Positions 23,597-35,045 of a stretch of 64,000 nt of DNA are shown piece after piece (the stretch's first letter is position 1; every line of letters begins with the position of its first letter). The notes under the pieces were generated by a model. That model did not search any database and had not been told where the DNA came from. It saw only the letters and a program-made list of their open reading frames with translations. This DNA comes from Aricia agestis. Taxonomy: Eukaryota > Arthropoda > Insecta > Lepidoptera > Lycaenidae. The translations under genes and the position numbers were made by a program. The stretch spans positions 12,058,001 through 12,122,000 of the forward strand of contig NC_056428.1 in NCBI RefSeq assembly GCF_905147365.1, written 5' to 3'.

Positions 23597-24767
23597 ATGG
23601 CGGCGCGTGGCCGACGCAGTAAGTAAAATTACTTTTTTTTTGTTTTATTCACTTGTCATATTGTAGATATTTTATAGAATTGTAAATTATTAAATATTCT
23701 TACAAAAATACGTCATTTTGTCAAGAAATAAAACATAATTAAGTAAATAATATGTCGTAAAGAAATTAATACATTTACATTAGACAATAAACTTCTTGTA
23801 TACAAAGCTATCATCAAGCCAATATGGACATATGGTATCCAACTGTGGGGCACCGCAAGCAAAAGTAATCTGGCCATATTACAACGTTTTCAGAATAAAT
23901 GTCTGAAAACAATAGCCAATGCACCTTGGTTCATAACAAACACTGAGATACATGAATATTTAAATATTACCACCATAAACGAAGAGGTATCTAAATATAT
24001 ATAAATATATATAACATACAAGAAAAGATTAGAAAATCACACCAATGAACTTGCTAGGGGCCTGCTAAGGGATCACGACATAAGAAGACTGAAACGTCTG
24101 CATATACTAGAACAAAGAGAATGAATAATCGTTCTAAAGTAATGAAAGAGCTGAGTGTTCAGTGGAACACCTCTCATAAAAGTGACTACCAATGAACACA
24201 CCATCTGATAATGGCTAGTGAAAGCCGATAGCAGATAATAGAGGATAAAAAAAAAAAAAAAAAAAAAGTAATTAATCCTTTAGAAAGGCACTTCGTACGC
24301 AATTTCAAATTAAAGTATGTGGAATTTATCCTTTGTATATCCATGTCGGCCGTAGTACTTAACATAGTATATTTATGTTATATTGTTATATAATTCTATT
24401 TTTATATAATTATTATTTTCAGCGTTACAAGACCGCAATATAACGGAATTATTAAATAACTCGAGTTTGAAGACTCAAGTGAGGATGAAGATTTAATTGA
24501 GAGATACACTTTTCTAGCAACGTATTCCTATCTTCAGCAGACGATGGCTCGAAGGACAGTTCCAACAGCGCTGATAGCAATTCACCAAGAGGCTGGGGTA
24601 GTGCTCGTAGTCCAAGCAGGGATATTGGTCGTCGAGACCGGGGCAGACGATGTGCTGGGTGTCGGGTTCGTACTTCGTACACGTGGTGGCACTCGCAGTC
24701 GAGGGCTGGCTCGGCCACAAGACGCTCCTTTGTGGTAGTTATATTAAAAAATAAAAATATTTGTATT
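23597..24767 (+). pseudogene. Two-exon remnant of a piggyBac-like transposase
   Basis: Exon 1 (23597-23618) reads MAARGRR and stops at A|GTAAGT. Exon 2 starts at 24423 after TTTTCAG and continues LQDRNITELLNNSS. A frameshift then moves the reading to EFEDSSEDEDLIE. A serine-rich run SSNSADSNSPRGWGSARS follows, then cysteine pairs RRCAGCR. Acidic N-termini and a C-terminal cysteine-rich zone are usual in this superfamily, but no DDD core is present, so about 400 residues are missing. Confidence 0.45.
23780..24266 (+). mobile_element. 5'-truncated Jockey-type LINE tail with poly(A)
   Basis: The + frame reads LLVYKAIIKPIWTYGIQLWG, LQRFQNKCLKTI and, after a break, GLLRDHDIRRLKRLHIL, the end of a reverse-transcriptase ORF of Jockey type. 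It is followed by a short 3' UTR and an A18 tract at 24249-24266. It sits in the intron-like gap of the piggyBac-like remnant. Confidence 0.75.
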
Positions 24768-25084
24768 ATTTAAACACCTAACCTACTTTTTTAATTATTA
24801 TTATTAATGCCATAATGACCTAAAGTCCTTGTCAAAGGACAAAAAAAATACCTAAACTTCAATATGCTTGATGTGTTGATCAATAATACCAAAAAACATT
24901 TGTTTTAGTGAAATTCCCGAAAACCCCTGGTTTATGTTTTATTTAACTTGCAAAGTTTCGGCCTTTGCACCATAAACAGTTTAATGCTTCATAAAGGACA
25001 TTCGGCCATATTGGCAAGTGATTTCAGTTATAGCTCGGGTGTCAGGAGGTTAAATACAAGAATTGCTCGTTTAAAGATATAAGA

Positions 25085-25880
25085 TACATGAGATGGTAGA
25101 TAATCCAAATAAACATATGGGCAGCTGTTGAAAAGGGCAAAGTAAGTCTGCTCTAATAAGTCGGTTATTCGCACAAATTAATTTAGAATAACATAATAAT
25201 ATCACGGACTTGGAAAACGGAAGTATACCGAGGTCATAAAACTTGACATGTTATACCGCTGTCCGCTTGTACCAATTACTTGTAACTGTAGTGAAGGGAG
25301 ATGTTTACGTGACGAACGCTACAATAGTTTTCGTGGGAAACAGTTTCTTATCGTCCACAGCACCTACCTTTATTAGATTTGTTGCAGAATTCGATACGAT
25401 TTCCTTTTGTTCCTACGTCAATCGTAATCAACACAGCACATATTGTAGAAAACGCAGTACACACAATCGCATCGATTTTTTCACATCCAATTTAAAACAT
25501 CAAGTTTTCGATTCTAACACTTGTAATTATCACTAATACTGTATTTTTTCACTACTAGCACAAATTACAGCGACCCATAAAAACTTAAATTTTATTTTCA
25601 TCACACAACAAAAATCGTGACGATTCGTTCGCTCTTGTCGAAATAACCACAGATTACTAGTAGGTACCTATATATTTGTGAAATAACTTTCCACAGATTA
25701 AAGTAAAGTTCGACACACGGAGCTAATACTAACAGGAGGTATTGTAATCAAGTTTCCATAAGAAACTACGCGTGACAATTTGCGGGGTGAGGGGGTGTCA
25801 AGCTCCGCCCACTTCTCAATATTTCATCTATCGGCTAAAAGCCAAACTACTAGCTTAGGTCGATGATGTAGTTCAACCAT
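25085..25880. other. Gene-free stretch
   Basis: The 97-codon + frame at 25243-25536 shows no domain. I see no reason to call a gene. Confidence 0.4.
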
Positions 25881-26098
25881 AGAGTATACATTATAGCAAG
25901 CTATAGAGTGCTTCTAACAAGGTATGAACTGTAAGCACGAGTGTGAACATATTTTCCTATAAGCGTCAAACGATGGCGCATGGAACATCACTAGACTTGC
26001 GTTATACGTTTGACAAGTATCTATAGAACTTCTGCTTACGATCGGCACAACGGGGAACGAGCGATGCGCGCGCTCTATAGCTTGCTAATGTATACTCT
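25881..26098. mobile_element. TIR element AGAGTATACATTA
   Basis: The left end AGAGTATACATTATAGCAAG matches inverted the right end CTTGCTAATGTATACTCT, with CTATAGAG continuing the arm. It is 218 bp with a non-coding interior. Confidence 0.75.
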
Positions 26099-27243
26099 AA
26101 GAGTTCAACTATAGACTAGATGACTAGATATACACTAGATGTCATTTTGTCTTGAATATTATGGGACGTACTACGGCCCTGGATATTTTTTACGTTTCAA
26201 ATAGTTATCATAGGTGACGACAGATGGCGGTTTATAAATAATATCATAATAAAAGCTATATAATCACGGTTTTAGCTATTAAATGTGTTTAAGACTAAGT
26301 GTATAACGGTTTTCAGTATTCAAGTATGATTATTGTAATAAACTTATGCAAAATTATACGCATTTACGTCTGTATTATCTTTCAAAGGTTTGGCCACCTA
26401 GTGTCAAGTAGTATAATTAACGCTGAAAGCTGAAATGTTCTAGAACTTTTATATACTTTTATATTTAAATTACATTTAAAATTATTTCCAAATGAAATGT
26501 GATGGTATTTATATTATCAGAACGTCTGTCTGAGTGTTGTCGACATTGTAAAACACAATACTTCACCCTTTCCTTGTTAAAAATGCAGAAAACACCAATT
26601 TATTGAGAGTCTCGTTACGTGTGCACCTGACAAACGCTGAAAGTGTACTCACTTAAGCCCAGCCGACAATGATGACGTCAGGACCTAGTTGAAAATCACA
26701 TTGCACAGTTGCTTAGGCCAGCTCCTCCTTGTATTAACTCCGTGGTTCGACAAGACAAGGCTGTTTAGTGCATAAACTTAAAAATAAGTTTATGGTTTAG
26801 TGTTTATGAACGTGACGAGAAAAGGAACTAACCATTTAGGTACTATAGACTGGAGAGAGCCTTATTTAACGGTGTATAAGCGTCAAAAGCGTGTAATGTT
26901 ATGTCCTACTTATTAGGACATAACAAAGGAGTCGGTCTGCATATTTCATGTAATAAAAGTGTTAATAAAGGTTTTTAAGGAACATTTAATTAATGCTAGA
27001 TATTGTTGAGTTTTGTGGTTCCGCTAAATAATAAACCATAATAATGGTCAAAGAATGCCTCAAACACGTGGATTTAACATTAAATACGTAAGTTTTGAAC
27101 AACGTTTTTTGGGCTTTCCAATCGGTATTTTTGTAAGCTAAAAAGATAATTTATAAGTTTATTAATCGCTTATTCGAGCTATATGAGGCATTAATGCTAA
27201 AAATGTCACATCAATTAATAATTTGGCTATAAAAATTGCATAG

Positions 27244-27879
27244 TGTGGCGGTACCCACAATTCGCCTAACATTCCTGCATCGCGCTATCGAAGTTTCGGA
27301 GAACGGCAAGATATTATATACAACGTCTGAAATGTCGTCAGTGGGGCTTCGGCCTGGCCGAGCATGCTATCTCGCTCGGTCGGAAGATCTTCCTTTTCGA
27401 CCTCCACGAACAACGTTAAATTGGTGACCACCGACAAGAACACGCATCCTTCTGGACATCAATCATCATCAACACTCCCCGCCCATCCACACCACGTCAG
27501 CAGACATCAAGCATAACCGGGTCGCATCGACTATAAGCCGCGTTAGGCTTATAGTCGATGCGACCCGGCCGGTCGAACCCGTGTCTGGCTTGAACGGGGC
27601 AGCCATAGGCTACAACGACCGGTCAACAAGCAGAGCACGGGGTCCCTCTCCTGGTAGCACAAGCACATCGAAGAATACCACAGGTCTTCGGGGGGGGGAG
27701 AGTGATGTGGCGGTACCCACAATTCGCCTAACATTCCTGCATCGCGCTATCGCAGTTTCGGAGAACTGCAAGAAATATACAACGTCTGAAATGACGTCAG
27801 TGGGGCTTCGGCCTGGCCGAGCATGCTATCTCGCTCGGTCGGAAGATCTTCCTTTTCAGCCGCCACGAACAACGTTAAA
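27244..27879 (+). mobile_element. Miniature LTR retrotransposon (TRIM-like), 636 bp
   Basis: Direct terminal repeats of 177 bp (27244-27420) and 174 bp (27706-27879) start TGTGGCGGTACCCACAATTC and end AACGTTAAA. A primer-binding-site-like TTGGTGACCACCG follows the left repeat, and a purine tract CGGGGGGGGGAGAG precedes the right one. ATAG is duplicated at 27240-27243 and 27880-27883; the empty site in copy B at 45472 has a single ATAG. The 285-bp interior has no gag or pol. It contains a perfect 23-bp hairpin. Confidence 0.9.
27517..27568. repeat. Perfect 23-bp hairpin in the miniature LTR element
   Basis: CCGGGTCGCATCGACTATAA... (27517-27539) pairs without mismatch with 27546-27568 around the loop GCGTTA. 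It occupies the middle of an otherwise unstructured interior. Confidence 0.9.
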
Positions 27880-28304
27880 ATAGCTTTTTACGTGTGTTTA
27901 CGAATTTTCATCACTTGAACTATAGTTAATCGATATCATGAACTAATTGACTTTCTTTCCTGTATCATAATGTGCTTCGAAATAATCGACAAAAATAGAA
28001 ATATTCAATAAAATAAACGCACACCACTTGTATGAAAATAAGCGCAAAATGGCCATGCGATGACGGGCTAAGACTACATCTATACTATAATACCTAATCT
28101 ATGAGTATACTTCAATGAATAAGGAAACATATACCTCCATGCTTTCAGTCAATGAATAAGGAAACAGATGGAAGCGACATAACTACAAAAAAGTGTGGCC
28201 GGTGCCATATTGCCAAGAACTAAACATTTTTTTTTTTAAGAAGGCAGGTCGCTGTAGCCCTGACGTCACTGCGACTCATGAGGATCTATTGTGACTCCTT
28301 CGCA

Positions 28305-29338
28305 CTAGAGTATCCTCCCCAACCCAATACTGCTCATATATTGAACGATATGGTTGGGGTTGGTGCCACGAATTTCCTCTGTGGACGAGTATTCGTGGCG
28401 ACCAAGGTGCCTGTTCCTGCTCTGTAGTAGAGCAGGGCAGTCGAGGAGAAGGTGAATAGGTGTTTCATCCTCCTCCTCACAGAATCTGCAAGTCGTTATG
28501 CTACAAATACCCATTCTGTTTAGGTATTTGTTGAGCTTGCAGTGCCCATTTAGGCTTCTGGTAAGGATTCTTAATTGGTTCCTACCCAAGGTGAGCACTA
28601 ATTCTGATTGTTTCTTGTTGAAGTCAGGAATTAGTGCCTTGGAGTGTTCAAGGCCAGGGGTCTCAGCCCATTGCTTCCTGCATAGTCTGTGACCCCATTC
28701 CTTGAGCACTTACTTTGTGGTACTGGGAGTTATACCACAGACTGGTTCTGGACCATATATGAGACTCTCGGCCCCAAGCCTAGCCAGTTCGTCAGCGGTT
28801 TCATTGCCGGGGACATTGCTGTAGCCCGGGACCCATACTAGGCGGATGTTGTTGTTCCTTCCTAGCATGTTTAACATCTCAACGCATTCCAGAACTAATT
28901 TGGACGAGACTTCTGCGGCAGTCAGTGCTTTAAGTGCAGCTTGACTATCGGAGAAGATAAAAACGTTTTTATTAACTAGGGCCATCTCCAGGCTTTCTAG
29001 TGAACAACCGAGGATAGCGAAGACTTCACACGGACTGAAACACGGTCGCAAACTCCCCCAAACAGGCGTATTTGCCTTTTGGTGGCCTGCCCTCGTAGAA
29101 TCCGGCTCCCGCACACCTTGATCATGGCATCTGATGGCATGGCCATGATAGGTGATTCACTGAGAGACTGTTCCAGCTGTCGAAATGGGGTGGAGACCCA
29201 ATTCGTCCTACCCGCCGTCCTGGCCCTGAGAGCCACTTTTTTGGCCTCCATCTGAACAAGCAGAGAAAGCGGAGTTTAGTTGATCAGGGCCTCGAGGGAA
29301 GCGGTGGGTGTTGACGAGAGTGCACCCGTGATTATTAG
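28305..29338 (-). pseudogene. LINE ORF2, RNase H and C-terminal knuckle
   Basis: This continues the ORF2 frame from the far side of the gypsy element: LITGALSSTPT-like codons follow directly, then MEAKKVALRARTAG. The RNase H part shows FSDSQAALKAL and GNETADELARLGAES. After a stop at about 28710, the end carries CRFCEEEDETPIHLLLDC, the C-terminal zinc-knuckle-like motif of this LINE group. An in-frame TAA near 29280 and the first RNase H part in a shifted frame show it is dead. Confidence 0.85.
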
Positions 29339-29342
29339 ACAT

Positions 29343-29557
29343 TTTAATGCGTTGACCGGGGGTGTGATAAATTATTAGTAAAAAGTCTATATTACACCTT
29401 CTATCTATCTATCTATCTATCTATCTAGTCGAGCCGGAAGCGTGCGGGAATCTGGCGGGTGCGTCTCGGACGCGTCGCCTGTTGGGGCATGCTTGGGCTT
29501 TCCAAAATTCCCGGAATATGCGAGTGAGAGGGCACGCCATGTGTTGCCCTCGTTACC
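29343..29557 (-). repeat. gypsy 3' LTR, shortened
   Basis: It matches the 5' LTR except that a central block of about 85 bp is replaced by (CTAT)n at about 29398-29428. Outside that, I count roughly five substitutions over 150 aligned bases. Confidence 0.9.
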
Positions 29558-30460
29558 GACTCCCCCTCCAAGCTGGAAACACGTCTCGAGTCCGGCTTGG
29601 GAACTCTTTGACGAGGCCTACCCCTACTTCTTACCGGCATCAGCGGGTGAGAGTCACCAGATTCAATGAAAGGGGTCAAGTCGGTGCTATGATATTTGCC
29701 TATAACAGCGTCCGTTGATGTGTCCGCTATATTGAACGTAGTGGGAGATACAACTTCCTTAATGCGGCAAGGACCGTCACGTATTGGCATGAATTTGCGA
29801 GTTATTCCTGTGCTAACATTGCTGAGTTGATGAATTTTTATAATATTAGGAGCAGCTTCAGCGCGTTGGCTGAGTACGGGAGTCTGCAAAAAACCAGCTG
29901 GTTAAAGGTTACTTACCTTGTATTTCTGACATTCGACACACCGTTTGATGTATTCAGCTACATATCGCCGCATTCCTGTGAAATAATAATTTTGTCGGAG
30001 GCGATGGAGCGTCCTCTCAATACCCTGGTGACCAGCGGTAGCTGAGTTATGGAATTCCTTCAGGAGCTCTTCCTTCTTGGAAGCAGGTATCACTAATAAC
30101 GCTTCTTCGGATTCAGCGTCTGGGTCGTATCGGTACAATACGCCGTGTGACATTATATACCCTCGCTCCAGCCATCGGTTTGAGGTAAGTTCGTCTATAT
30201 TTTCTAAATCTAATATAATTTTCTTTATTTCAGGATCTTCAAGTTGCGCGGTTCGAAGTTCGGTGGCACTAACCTGTGGTAGATCGATGGTGACAGCGCA
30301 GATACCACAATCGTCGTCATTACCTTCGCATATTGGTCGGCTGAGGAAATCGGCAAGAACATTTACTTTACCTGGAGCGTATTCTACTTTCAGATCGAAT
30401 GACTGTAACTTCATGGCCCAGCGGATGAGTTGACCGCTCGGTGACTTGAGGGAAAATAAC
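29425..30460 (-). pseudogene. gypsy RNase H end and integrase without catalytic core
   Basis: After the copia element the frame resumes WLFSLKSPSGQLIRWAMKL and reaches the HHCC zinc domain (H in FHNSATAGHQG, then CVECQKYK). A stop follows, then PAGFLQTPV joins directly to the integrase C-terminal domain with GITRKFMPIRDGPCRIKEVV and KYHSTDLTPF. The DDE catalytic core that should lie between these is absent, so an internal deletion of several hundred bases is inferred. Confidence 0.85.
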
Positions 30461-30469
30461 CACTTTTTT

Positions 30470-30696
30470 TACAGGGAGTCGTTTTCTATCCTAATTCGGC
30501 TCTGGTGGAATGAAGTACTTTGTGAAATTAATAAAAAGCAATGTACATAAAGTAAATCATATATTGGTTTTCTTTAGACAATCAACAGAACACTCAAAAA
30601 CTCACAAGGTGTCAAATATCAAAAACATAGGAAATAAACATCTTCTAAAATCTGAACGGCCAACACCATCTTACACTAAAGAGGTTTACCTCAACA
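30470..30696 (-). repeat. copia 3' LTR
   Basis: It pairs with 34819-35045; the copies differ at four sites, such as CTCTGG/CTCCGG and CACTCAA/CACTGAA. Confidence 0.9.
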
Positions 30697-30699
30697 CCT

Positions 30700-33600
30700 T
30701 CTCTAGATGTGCTGGCCAAGACAGTTCGCCAGATGTTTAAACCTAGTCCTAGCAAGAGGCTTTGTAAAAATATCTGCCAGCTGCAGCTCAGTGCTGATCC
30801 TCTTCACAGTTATAGTTCCATTCGCCACTAGCTCTCGTACAAAAAAGTGCCGAATACGTATGTGCTTTGTCCTTCTGTGAAACTCAGGGTTCTCAGCAAG
30901 ACGTACAGCTGCCTAGTTGTCTACATACAGTACAGGTAGGCCTTCCGTCTTTACCAAACTACCAATAAGACGAGTTAGCCAAATGCTTTCTCTTGCAGCT
31001 TCACTGGCAGCGACTATATCGGCTTCTGTTGTAGATATTGCAACGCTTTGTTGCCTCTGGCTGAGCCACGATACTGCTCCACCAGCATATAGGCATAGAA
31101 CTCCAGAAGTGGATCTTCCTGTCGCAATATCTCCGCCGTGGTCGGCGTCACTATAACATTCTATGTTTCCTCTTTTAAAATTCCTTTTATAAAGTATTCC
31201 CAAATCGGGTGCATACTGCAGATAGCGTAGAATGCGCTTCAACTTTACGCAGTCTGCTGGAGTGGGATTTATTAGTTTTCTGGAGACCACACTCATAGCG
31301 TATGCGATATCGTGTCTAGTGCCAACCATCAGATATGCGAGTGCACCAACCACTTGCCTGTAGTTCCTGATAGAAAAGTCGTCGTCCTTGTCTGGTTTCT
31401 GAACTACTTCTTTTTTAACAATCGGAGTGGATACCGGCCTGCATTCTTGCATTCCAAACCGTTTCAAAATTTTCTTAACATAACCTGTCTGGTGGATTCT
31501 TATATCACCACCTTCTCTCTGGTTTCTATCTCTATTCCCAGGAAATAAGAGATTGCCTTGGTTGTAATTTTGAACCTCTCTTTTAGTTTTTCAAGGAACT
31601 TCTCAATTACACCTTCACTTGTACCAGCGACCAGCCCGTCATCGACATAGAGAGCCACTATCAGCTTTTCGTATCCAATATCTCTTTTGAAGAGGCATGA
31701 ATCTACCTCACTGACTTCAAAGCCAATTTTCTTGAAGAAATCCAGAATAGTCCTGTTCCAACAACGAGGAGCTTGCTTCAGACCGTATAAACTTTTCTTT
31801 AGCAGGCAGACTCGACACGGCCCGTCATCATACCCTTCTGGCTGCTTCATATATATTTCTTCGTCTGATAGGGATCCGTAAAGAAAAGCTGTTGAAACAT
31901 CGAACTGACTTAGTTTCATGCCTTCACTAGCTGCAATACTCAATACCGCTCGGACTGTTGCCATCTTAGCTACAGGGCTAAAAGTCTGGGAAAGTCTGAC
32001 AAAGAAAGGGAAAAGACTACGTCTTTTCCCTTTCTTTGTCGAAAGCCTTTTACTACTAGTCGAGCTTTGTACTTGCTGACTGTACCATCAGGGTTTTGCT
32101 TTACCTTATAAACCCATTTGCATGGAATAGCTTTCCGGTTCTTGGGTAACCTGTCTAGAATCCATGTCTTATTCTCTTTCAGGGATTCAATCTCGCTTTC
32201 CATAGCTTTAATCCACAACTCCTTATCAGAGCAGGCTATTGCTTCCTTTTACGTGTTAGGCTCTACATAGGAATCTGTACCGACATATGATACGAAACCA
32301 TTGAATTTACCAGGGCGTCTGAGGAGAGAGCGGTCTCTTAAGCGCATCTCATGTCTTGCTAACTGCTCAATGATCTTCCCTTCATTTTCATCATTGACTC
32401 GTTCTTCATCTCTTTCCTCATTCTCCCCTCCTAATTCAATAGATTCATCTTCATCTGGCATCTCTGGAAGTACATTTTCTAATTCTACCTCATCACTGGC
32501 AACAGGAGCTTCAACAGCGTCTTGGCTTTCTTCCTGGGCTATGTCTCTGTGCCTCTCAACCAGCACGTCCTCATTTACATCAGTATTAGAGGTAGATTTC
32601 CTTCTAACATATAAAGGAACTTCCGTCAGTCAAATCTTTCTCCACTTGTAAACCATCGGAGTCAATTTTTGATTCTATGGGTCTTTCATCGAATGTGACA
32701 CCTCGAGATCGTACCAGAGGGTTTGATTCCTTGTTCCATAGTCTGTACCCATCGTCGTTGTCATAGCCAATAAAGATGCACTTTTGTGCCTTCTTCTGCA
32801 TTTTCTTCCTTTTTTGTTTGGGAATATGCACGTAGCACGTAGAACCGACGATCCTCAAATGTTTAATTTGTGGTTTCTTACCAAACCACAGCTCGAATGG
32901 GGATTTATCTTCCACAGAAGTTGGGCCTGTTCTGTTCAAAATGTAAACCGCAGTCTTCACCAACTCAACCCATAAAACTTGAGGAAGTTCTTCATGTGCA
33001 TACATGATTGCTCTAACTATTTCCCTTTCACTAATGCCATTCTGTTCAGGCGTGTAAGGCATAACCAACCGTTGGTGTATCCCGTACTTGTCCAATTCTT
33101 TACGTACTTTTTCATTATCGAATTCGCCTCCGTTATCACTCAGAAATTCCTTAATTCGGTGACCTGCTGCCTTCGCATCTGCTAACATCAGACTTAGTAA
33201 CTCAGATATTTCCGATTTATTTTTCATGATGTACACGTAACGGTACTTGGAGAATTCGTCTTTGAATAAAAAGAAATACCGAGACTTCGAACAACTTGGT
33301 GGGAATGGACCACATACATCAGAGTGAATGCGTTCTCCTGGACTAACAGCTTTTTCTCGGACACCAAACTTCTTCCTATGTGTCTTTCCAAAAATGCATC
33401 CTTCGCATAGACTCCCACTGTCCTTTGCCTTTACATCAAGTTCTCGTTCTATTACTCGCTTCACATGGCGTTTGTCCTGATGACCCATACGTTCGTGGTA
33501 AAGCTGTAACGTGTCAATTGCATTCAACATCACCATTTTCTTGTGTTGAATCGCTTTACAGTTCAGTTTGTACAAACCGCCATGTTTTTGTCTACTTCCA

Positions 33601-34781
33601 GTCAAGCACAATTCTCCTTTAATGCTAAACGAGCAAGTAGTGCCTTGTGACGTAAACAAACTTTCCGTGTTTATATCATGTGCTGAGAGCACCGAAAAAA
33701 GATTCTTCGTGACTTTCGGAACTAGCCACACGTCATTCATTAAGAATGTTCTTTTCTTTGTCTTCATAAGAATCGAACTCTTTCCTAGCGCATCTACCAC
33801 TTTCCCATCAGCAGTGGTTACCATGTGTGGTTCTTGGAAACGCTCGAAATCCTGGAACCAGTCACTTCTCATTGTAACGTGATGTGTGGCGCCATTGTCA
33901 ACGTACCACTCATCCCGATCCGTGTTACAATCAATGACGTTGACCAGCACAGCCATCATGTTGGTCATTCCTGCTTTTCCGCGCCGTTCCTTTTTAGGGC
34001 GGTCCTTCTTGAAGTGCCCAACTTCACCACAACTATGACACTTAAACGCTTTGGGTTTCTTCTTTATAGACCTTCTCGTACGGTCAACAACCAAAGCTTC
34101 ACCAGTGGATCTTGACACGCATCCAGTATCTTCCTTGGAGGTTGTCGTCAATGCCCTTTCATGGGCACAAAGCTGACTGGTCAGATTGTCTATAGTTCTG
34201 TCCTTCTTGGACATCATTAACCAACTAGACTTGAAGGAAAAATATCCTTCCAGCAATGTATCAAAAATCTTGCATATAAGTAGTATTTCTGGCAGCTCTT
34301 TCCCATCATCAGCCTTAACTAGCTCTTGATTTAGATTATGCCACAAATTCTTCGCTTTGGATACATGAGTCGCAATGTCGTCTGAGATGTCCATCTTTAA
34401 CTGAAATAGGCTCGTACAGGCGTGATACAGACGGTCATCGTTCACGCCGTCATATAGCCGATGTAGTTCAACCCAGACATCACTTGGACTTGAAAACCTG
34501 ATCACCTTATCTAATGCTTCATCGGAAATATTGTTCGTAATCAATAAAAGAGCCGTACTTTCTAGTTTCAAGTACTCTCCTAAATTCTTCTTGTATTCGG
34601 CCATTGCCGCTGCAGCAGTAGCATCGCCACTGTTGATTGCTGGCTTCTCTGGCTTACTAACTTTACGATTCACAATATCGATAAGCCCATCCATACCTCT
34701 CAGTAGTGCAGTCATCCTGTATCGCCACTGCACCCAGTTAGTACCATCCAACTTTGAGATTTGCATTTTACTTACTTCCAT
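30700..34781 (-). pseudogene. copia gag-pol polyprotein, disrupted
   Basis: The frame opens MEVSKMQISKLDGTNW at 34781 and stays open to 32604. Order: gag; knuckle CHSCGEVGHFKKDRP, where the last cysteine is arginine; protease WYVDNGATHH; integrase with YHERMGH...CEGC zinc domain, IHSDVCGPF, FLSDNGGEF and EQNGISERE. A frameshift follows near 32615 and a stop near 32249. Reverse transcriptase has KWVYKVKQNPDG, then a scrambled joint at 31970-32040, and LYVDDGLVAG. RNase H has CYSDADHGGD and a TAG in the DNQAA motif near 30915, then QLADIFTKPL. Order INT-RT is diagnostic of copia. Confidence 0.9.
31975..32045. repeat. Inverted duplication inside copia reverse transcriptase
   Basis: GACAAAGAAAGGGAAAAGAC and its complement CTTTTCCCTTTCTTTGTC face each other across ACGT. 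They replace the expected codons between GFRQRKGKD and VAKMATV, so about 30 bp of coding sequence was copied back in inverted form. Confidence 0.8.
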
Positions 34782-34818
34782 AATGAATATTTTTAGTAGT
34801 TCTGGGCCCATAACCTTT

Positions 34819-35045
34819 TACAGGGAGTCGTTTTCTATCCTAATTCGGCTCCGGTGGAATGAAGTACTTTGTGAAATTAATAAAAAGCAATATACATAAA
34901 GTAAATCATATATTGGTTTTCTTTAGACAATCAACAGAACACTGAAAAACTCACAAGGTGTCAAATATCAAAAACATAGGAAATAAACATCTTCTAAAAT
35001 CTGAATGGCCAACACCATCTTACACTAAAGAGGTTTACCTCAACA
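34819..35045 (-). repeat. copia 5' LTR
   Basis: Direct repeat of 30470-30696, adjoining the primer-binding site at about 34804-34817. Confidence 0.9.

Larger units (their letters stand above)
23333..25049 (+). mobile_element. piggyBac-like element, internally deleted
   Basis: Termini CCTCCTGACACC and GGTGTCAGGAGG are perfect inverted repeats. TTAA follows on the right (25050-25053); the left flank now reads ATAT, so the duplication is not intact. The interior has a split acidic N-terminal coding region that fits a piggyBac-type transposase start. The catalytic core is absent. A LINE tail is inserted in its intron. Confidence 0.55.
23166..25084 (-). mobile_element. Helitron-like element split by a piggyBac-like insertion
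   Basis: The - strand 3' end shows the ACCGAGC hairpin (23177-23193) and CTAG at 23166-23169 with T beyond. The 5' part GAATTGCTCGTTTAAAG...AAGA resumes at 25054-25084. Between them lies the element at 23333-25049. Without the insertion the Helitron would be only about 200 bp. Confidence 0.75.
26838..28095. mobile_element. Non-autonomous DNA element copy A, split by a miniature LTR element
   Basis: From AGGTACTATAGACTGG to CATCTATACTATAATACC this matches 45071-45690 almost base for base (for example CAAAGAATGCCTCAAACACG and GGGCTTTCCAATCGG). A 636-bp insertion at 27244-27879 is absent from the other copy. Inverted ends GTACTATAG suggest a DNA transposon. Confidence 0.8.
30470..35045 (-). mobile_element. 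copia-type LTR retrotransposon nested in gypsy
   Basis: Two 226-227-bp LTRs (34819-35045 and 30470-30696) start TGTTGAGGTAAACC on the - strand and end CTCCCTGTA. I count four differences between them, about 98 percent identity, so the insertion is fairly young. The primer-binding site GGTTATGGGCCCAG is adjacent to the 5' LTR. Flanks show ATTTT at 35046-35050 and TTTTT at about 30466-30470, a near duplicate. It interrupts gypsy RNase H at DHQPLK. Confidence 0.95.

Noticed and set aside
24452..24738. Three overlapping ORFs on both strands
   Set aside because: They are shadows of the serine-rich exon of the piggyBac-like remnant; only the frame with EFEDSSEDED fits its splice sites.
27236..27883. 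Two similar + strand ORFs (63 and 100 codons)
   Set aside because: Both read across the two LTRs of the miniature element, so their similarity is due to the terminal repeats, not to a gene pair.
30077..34899. Many + strand ORFs opposite the gypsy and copia genes
   Set aside because: They are antisense shadows of the retrotransposon polyproteins and contain no domains.
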